From contig BFEA01000057.1 of assembly GCA_003427395.1 (NCBI GenBank), positions 1,913,955 to 1,947,977 of the forward strand: a DNA stretch of 34,023 nt, read 5' to 3'. The position numbers and the translations under genes were made by a program. The notes below the pieces were generated by a model. The model made no database searches. It saw only the letters and a list, made by a program, of their open reading frames with translations, and was not told the origin of the DNA. The stretch is from Chara braunii (taxonomy: Eukaryota > Streptophyta > Charophyceae > Charales > Characeae). This document shows positions 32,093 to 34,023 of the stretch, piece by piece (the first letter of the stretch is position 1; every line of letters starts with the position of its first letter).

Positions 32093-32390
32093 CAGGGGCT
32101 GCAGCTGCAGCTCCTGCTCGAGTACGTGAGGAACAGGCTATTTTGGGCCTGTTCCGCATCCCTGTTTCCGTGCCTGAGTCTTAGGNGCAGGTCGAAACAA
32201 TGAGGGCCTGAAAATGGCCCTCCGTTTCAGGCTGAGAACTCTGGGTCTGAAAAGACCCAGAAATAGGCTGAAACGAGGCAGGGCCTGCAGGCCCTCGTTT
32301 TTCAGCATCCAGGCTGAAACGAACGGGGCCTGTAAGCCCTAAGTTTTAGGCTTTTAGGCTGAATGTCCGGGACGGGCCCTGCAGGGCCCG
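32093..32390. repeat. Cluster of six palindromes/hairpins in the candidate LTR
   Basis: 32093-32118: near-perfect palindrome around CTGCAGCTGCAG. 32131-32138/32147-32154: GAACAGGC and its complement. 32202-32208/32216-32222: GAGGGCC and its complement. 32241-32248/32253-32260: CTGGGTCT and its complement with loop GAAA. 32280-32295: AGGGCCTGCAGGCCCT. 32373-32390: CGGGCCCTGCAGGGCCCG. Words such as AGGCTGAAACGA recur between them. On the element strand they occupy the first 310 bp or so of the LTR, where U3 regulatory sequences would lie. Confidence 0.85.
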
Positions 32391-32406
32391 TGTGGCTACG
32401 CAGTAT

Positions 32407-32424
32407 GCCCCGCCCCCCCCCACC
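32407..32424 (-). promoter_or_regulatory. Polypurine tract
   Basis: Minus strand GGTGGGGGGGGGCGGGGC lies between the end of pol and the TG that starts the candidate LTR. A purine run here is the plus-strand primer position expected for an LTR retrotransposon. Four bases separate it from the TG. Confidence 0.55.
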
Positions 32425-32438
32425 TTGAAGAACCGAGC

Positions 32439-34023
32439 TTACCTGCGAGGGCGAAGCTGTCTATCTGAGGGAGGGACCACAGTCCGGGTGGGAGGGGCTG
32501 GTCGTGAAGCTTCCTGAGCTAACCTGCGCTTTTCATAATGCGCGTAGATCAGCGGTGCGGATGCTTTCAAATCTGCGCCTGATATCCACCGAGTGTCGTC
32601 GTGATTGCATGCTTTGAATGTGACTTTATACTACTGCGGCTTGCTGCCGTACTTGCGATCGGAGATGACGCGGTCAACTTCCTGATGGCCATCCATAGAA
32701 GGAGGGTCCTGCGATCGTCGGTCCGGAAANTCGTCGCTCTTGGCTGGCGTGTAAGTTGCCAGCTTCGAGGCGTGGAAGACCGGATGGACCGTCAGATGCT
32801 CTGGAATGTTGATCACAAATGAAGGGCCATCGGGCTCATCGCCCGCGGCTGCTGTCATAGACCAAGGTCCAAACCACATGGGAAGCAGTTTGCGTGAAAC
32901 ATCCGGTTCCAGTGCAAACTCTTCCGCGGAGACCCAAACCAGATCACCGGCGCGGATGGGACATGGTACGCAACGCCTGTTGGCTTGCTGCTGCATGCGG
33001 ACTTGAGCATTTTGCATATTTGCGCGGGCTTGAGTCGGCAATTCCCTGTACTTCCGGACGGAAGAGGGAGAGCAGGCAGCGTCAATGTCGGCTGGTCGAG
33101 GGAGGAGAAGGTCGGCGAAGATCCGGCCTTTCCGTCCACCGTGGTGCAACTCGAATGGAGTCACGCCGATCGCCGGATGCACCGAAGTGTTGTAGGCGAA
33201 CTCGATGTCGGGGAGGCGGTCAACCCAATCTTTCTGGTCCGGACGGATTAGCGTACGAAGCATCATTTGAGCGGTCTGATGTGCCCGCTCCGTCTGCCCG
33301 TCTGTCTGAGGGTGTCGAGCCGAACTTGGTTTCATTGTTGTGCCGGACTCCTGCATGAGAGCAGTCCAAAACGCCGACATGAAACGAGTGTCGCGGTCGC
33401 TGACAATGTCTTCTGGTACACCGTGGCCACAAATCCAACCAGTGTGCAGGAGGCGTGCTAGCTCAGGAGCCGTGGAGTAGTACTTGCAAGGGAGAAAACG
33501 CGCGTACTTACTCAATCGGTCTACAACCGTGAGGATGTCGTCGTGCCCGAGCCGGTCGCGAGGAAACGGACCGGTGACGTCCATGGCAATGGAGAGATCG
33601 GGTTACCGTGGGATAGGCATCGGGTGTAACTCGCCGTAGGGATTGCGGTTGCGGGGCTTGCTGCGTCGGCAAACTTCGCAAGAGTCGCAATACCGAGTGA
33701 CATCGGTAATGAGGTCGGGCCATCGGAATCGCTGTCGAAGTCGTGCAATAGTGCGGTTGACTCCGAAATGGCCGACGAGTCGTCAATCATGGTACTCGCC
33801 GAGGAGGCGAGTTCGAAGACGACGGTCGCGTGGGACACATAGTAAGTCCTTGCCTCTCGAGTGGAGGAGCAAGTACCCGTCGTGCAATGCGGTAATGGCT
33901 GGCCGGCGGGTGATCCGAAGATAGCTGTGCATAGAGCGTGCCGAAGTCCGGATCAGACTGATATGCCCGGATGAAGTGTCGCTGAAGCTCCTCGTCGAAT
34001 GCGAAGGCATGATGTGTCATAGC
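32439..34023 (-). pseudogene. pol: Ty3/gypsy pol, integrase to chromodomain-like tail, inactivated and partial
   Basis: The integrase of this chromovirus-like element would insert its cDNA. From the window edge: a RNase-H-to-integrase linker, HHCC zinc domain (EYHD, GHFGVNR, CDSCEVC), and a core with MDVTGPFP, VSDRDTRF and TDGQTERAHQ (D2, D63 and E99 of the 33584 frame, spacing DD35E). An SH3-like GDLVWVS...WFGPW segment and HPVFHASKL follow, then a chromodomain-like end (EVDRVISDRK, YKVTF, TRWIS, IYAHYEKRR) to the natural TAA at 32439-32441. Defects: frame change near 33890, TGA 33783-33785 between the two zinc His, TAA 33603-33605 just before the core, TAG 32631-32633 before YKVTF, and an N at 32730. 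RT and protease lie beyond the window. A fairly recent insertion, since only a few lesions break it. Confidence 0.93.

Larger units (their letters stand above)
31367..32402 (-). mobile_element. Candidate LTR of the gypsy element
   Basis: About 1,036 bp starting TG and ending CA on the minus strand. A polypurine tract lies on its pol side and a PBS-like site on the other. It contains AG/CT-rich sequence (31700-31735), three units of a 34-38-bp repeat (31872-31975) and a series of palindromes (32093-32390). It has no coding signal; the 141-codon frame at 31423-31848 is not conserved-looking. The second LTR is not in the window, so the boundaries rest on signals rather than on comparison. Confidence 0.45.

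Overview
The window looks like nuclear DNA from a large, repeat-choked eukaryotic genome. No intact host gene is recognisable. The sequence is dominated by microsatellites (CT, CA, TAA, TTC), homopolymers and decayed retrotransposons. The non-LTR elements are plant/green-lineage-like LINEs (APE-type endonuclease, RT, C-terminal CxxC...HLWWxCP zinc segment). The LTR element is a Ty3/gypsy chromovirus-like pol with a C-terminal chromodomain-like tail. Together with premature stops that fit CG/CHG cytosine deamination, this suggests a streptophyte alga; the gypsy pol looks to me like that of Chara. That placement is from memory of family appearance and was not tested by a search.

Layout. 1-3300: microsatellites, T-rich tracts and two copies of a composite repeat whose third copy lies at 11665-12480. 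3982-4600: a tRNA-derived SINE-like repeat, with a collinear second copy at 13194-13810. 5600-7800: a non-coding zone unusually dense in perfect stem-loops, including about 14 variants of an ACGGGAG-centred motif. 7900-13200: duplicated blocks, degenerate TGTCTG and GAAGCAC repeats, a 39-bp tandem array and long CT/CA/TTC tracts. 14670-15632: traces of an unrecognised protein, interrupted by frameshifts and a stop, with acceptor-like splice sites. 16493-16673: assembly gap. 17430-17840: degenerate AATC repeats. 18702-19011: a 136-bp duplication around a Nextera mosaic-end junction, which is a laboratory or assembly artefact. 19662-19878: a 75-bp tandem repeat.

20559-27730 (minus strand): a near-full-length but dead LINE with ORF1 and ORF2. 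ORF2 spans about 1,379 codons with nine in-frame stops but only one frameshift. 28096 to about 31305 (minus): a 5'-truncated LINE of a related family. 31367-32402: candidate LTR with TG...CA ends, a polypurine tract on one side and a tRNA-Met-like primer binding site on the other. 32407-34023 (minus): the 3' part of a gypsy pol (HHCC, DD35E integrase, SH3-like segment, chromodomain-like tail) broken by three stops and a frameshift, running off the window edge.

All recognisable coding sequence belongs to mobile elements, and all of it is inactivated. The most interesting non-TE signals are the stem-loop zone, the composite repeat with conserved GTAAGT-plus-pyrimidine blocks, and the unrecognised coding traces at 14.7-15.6 kb.
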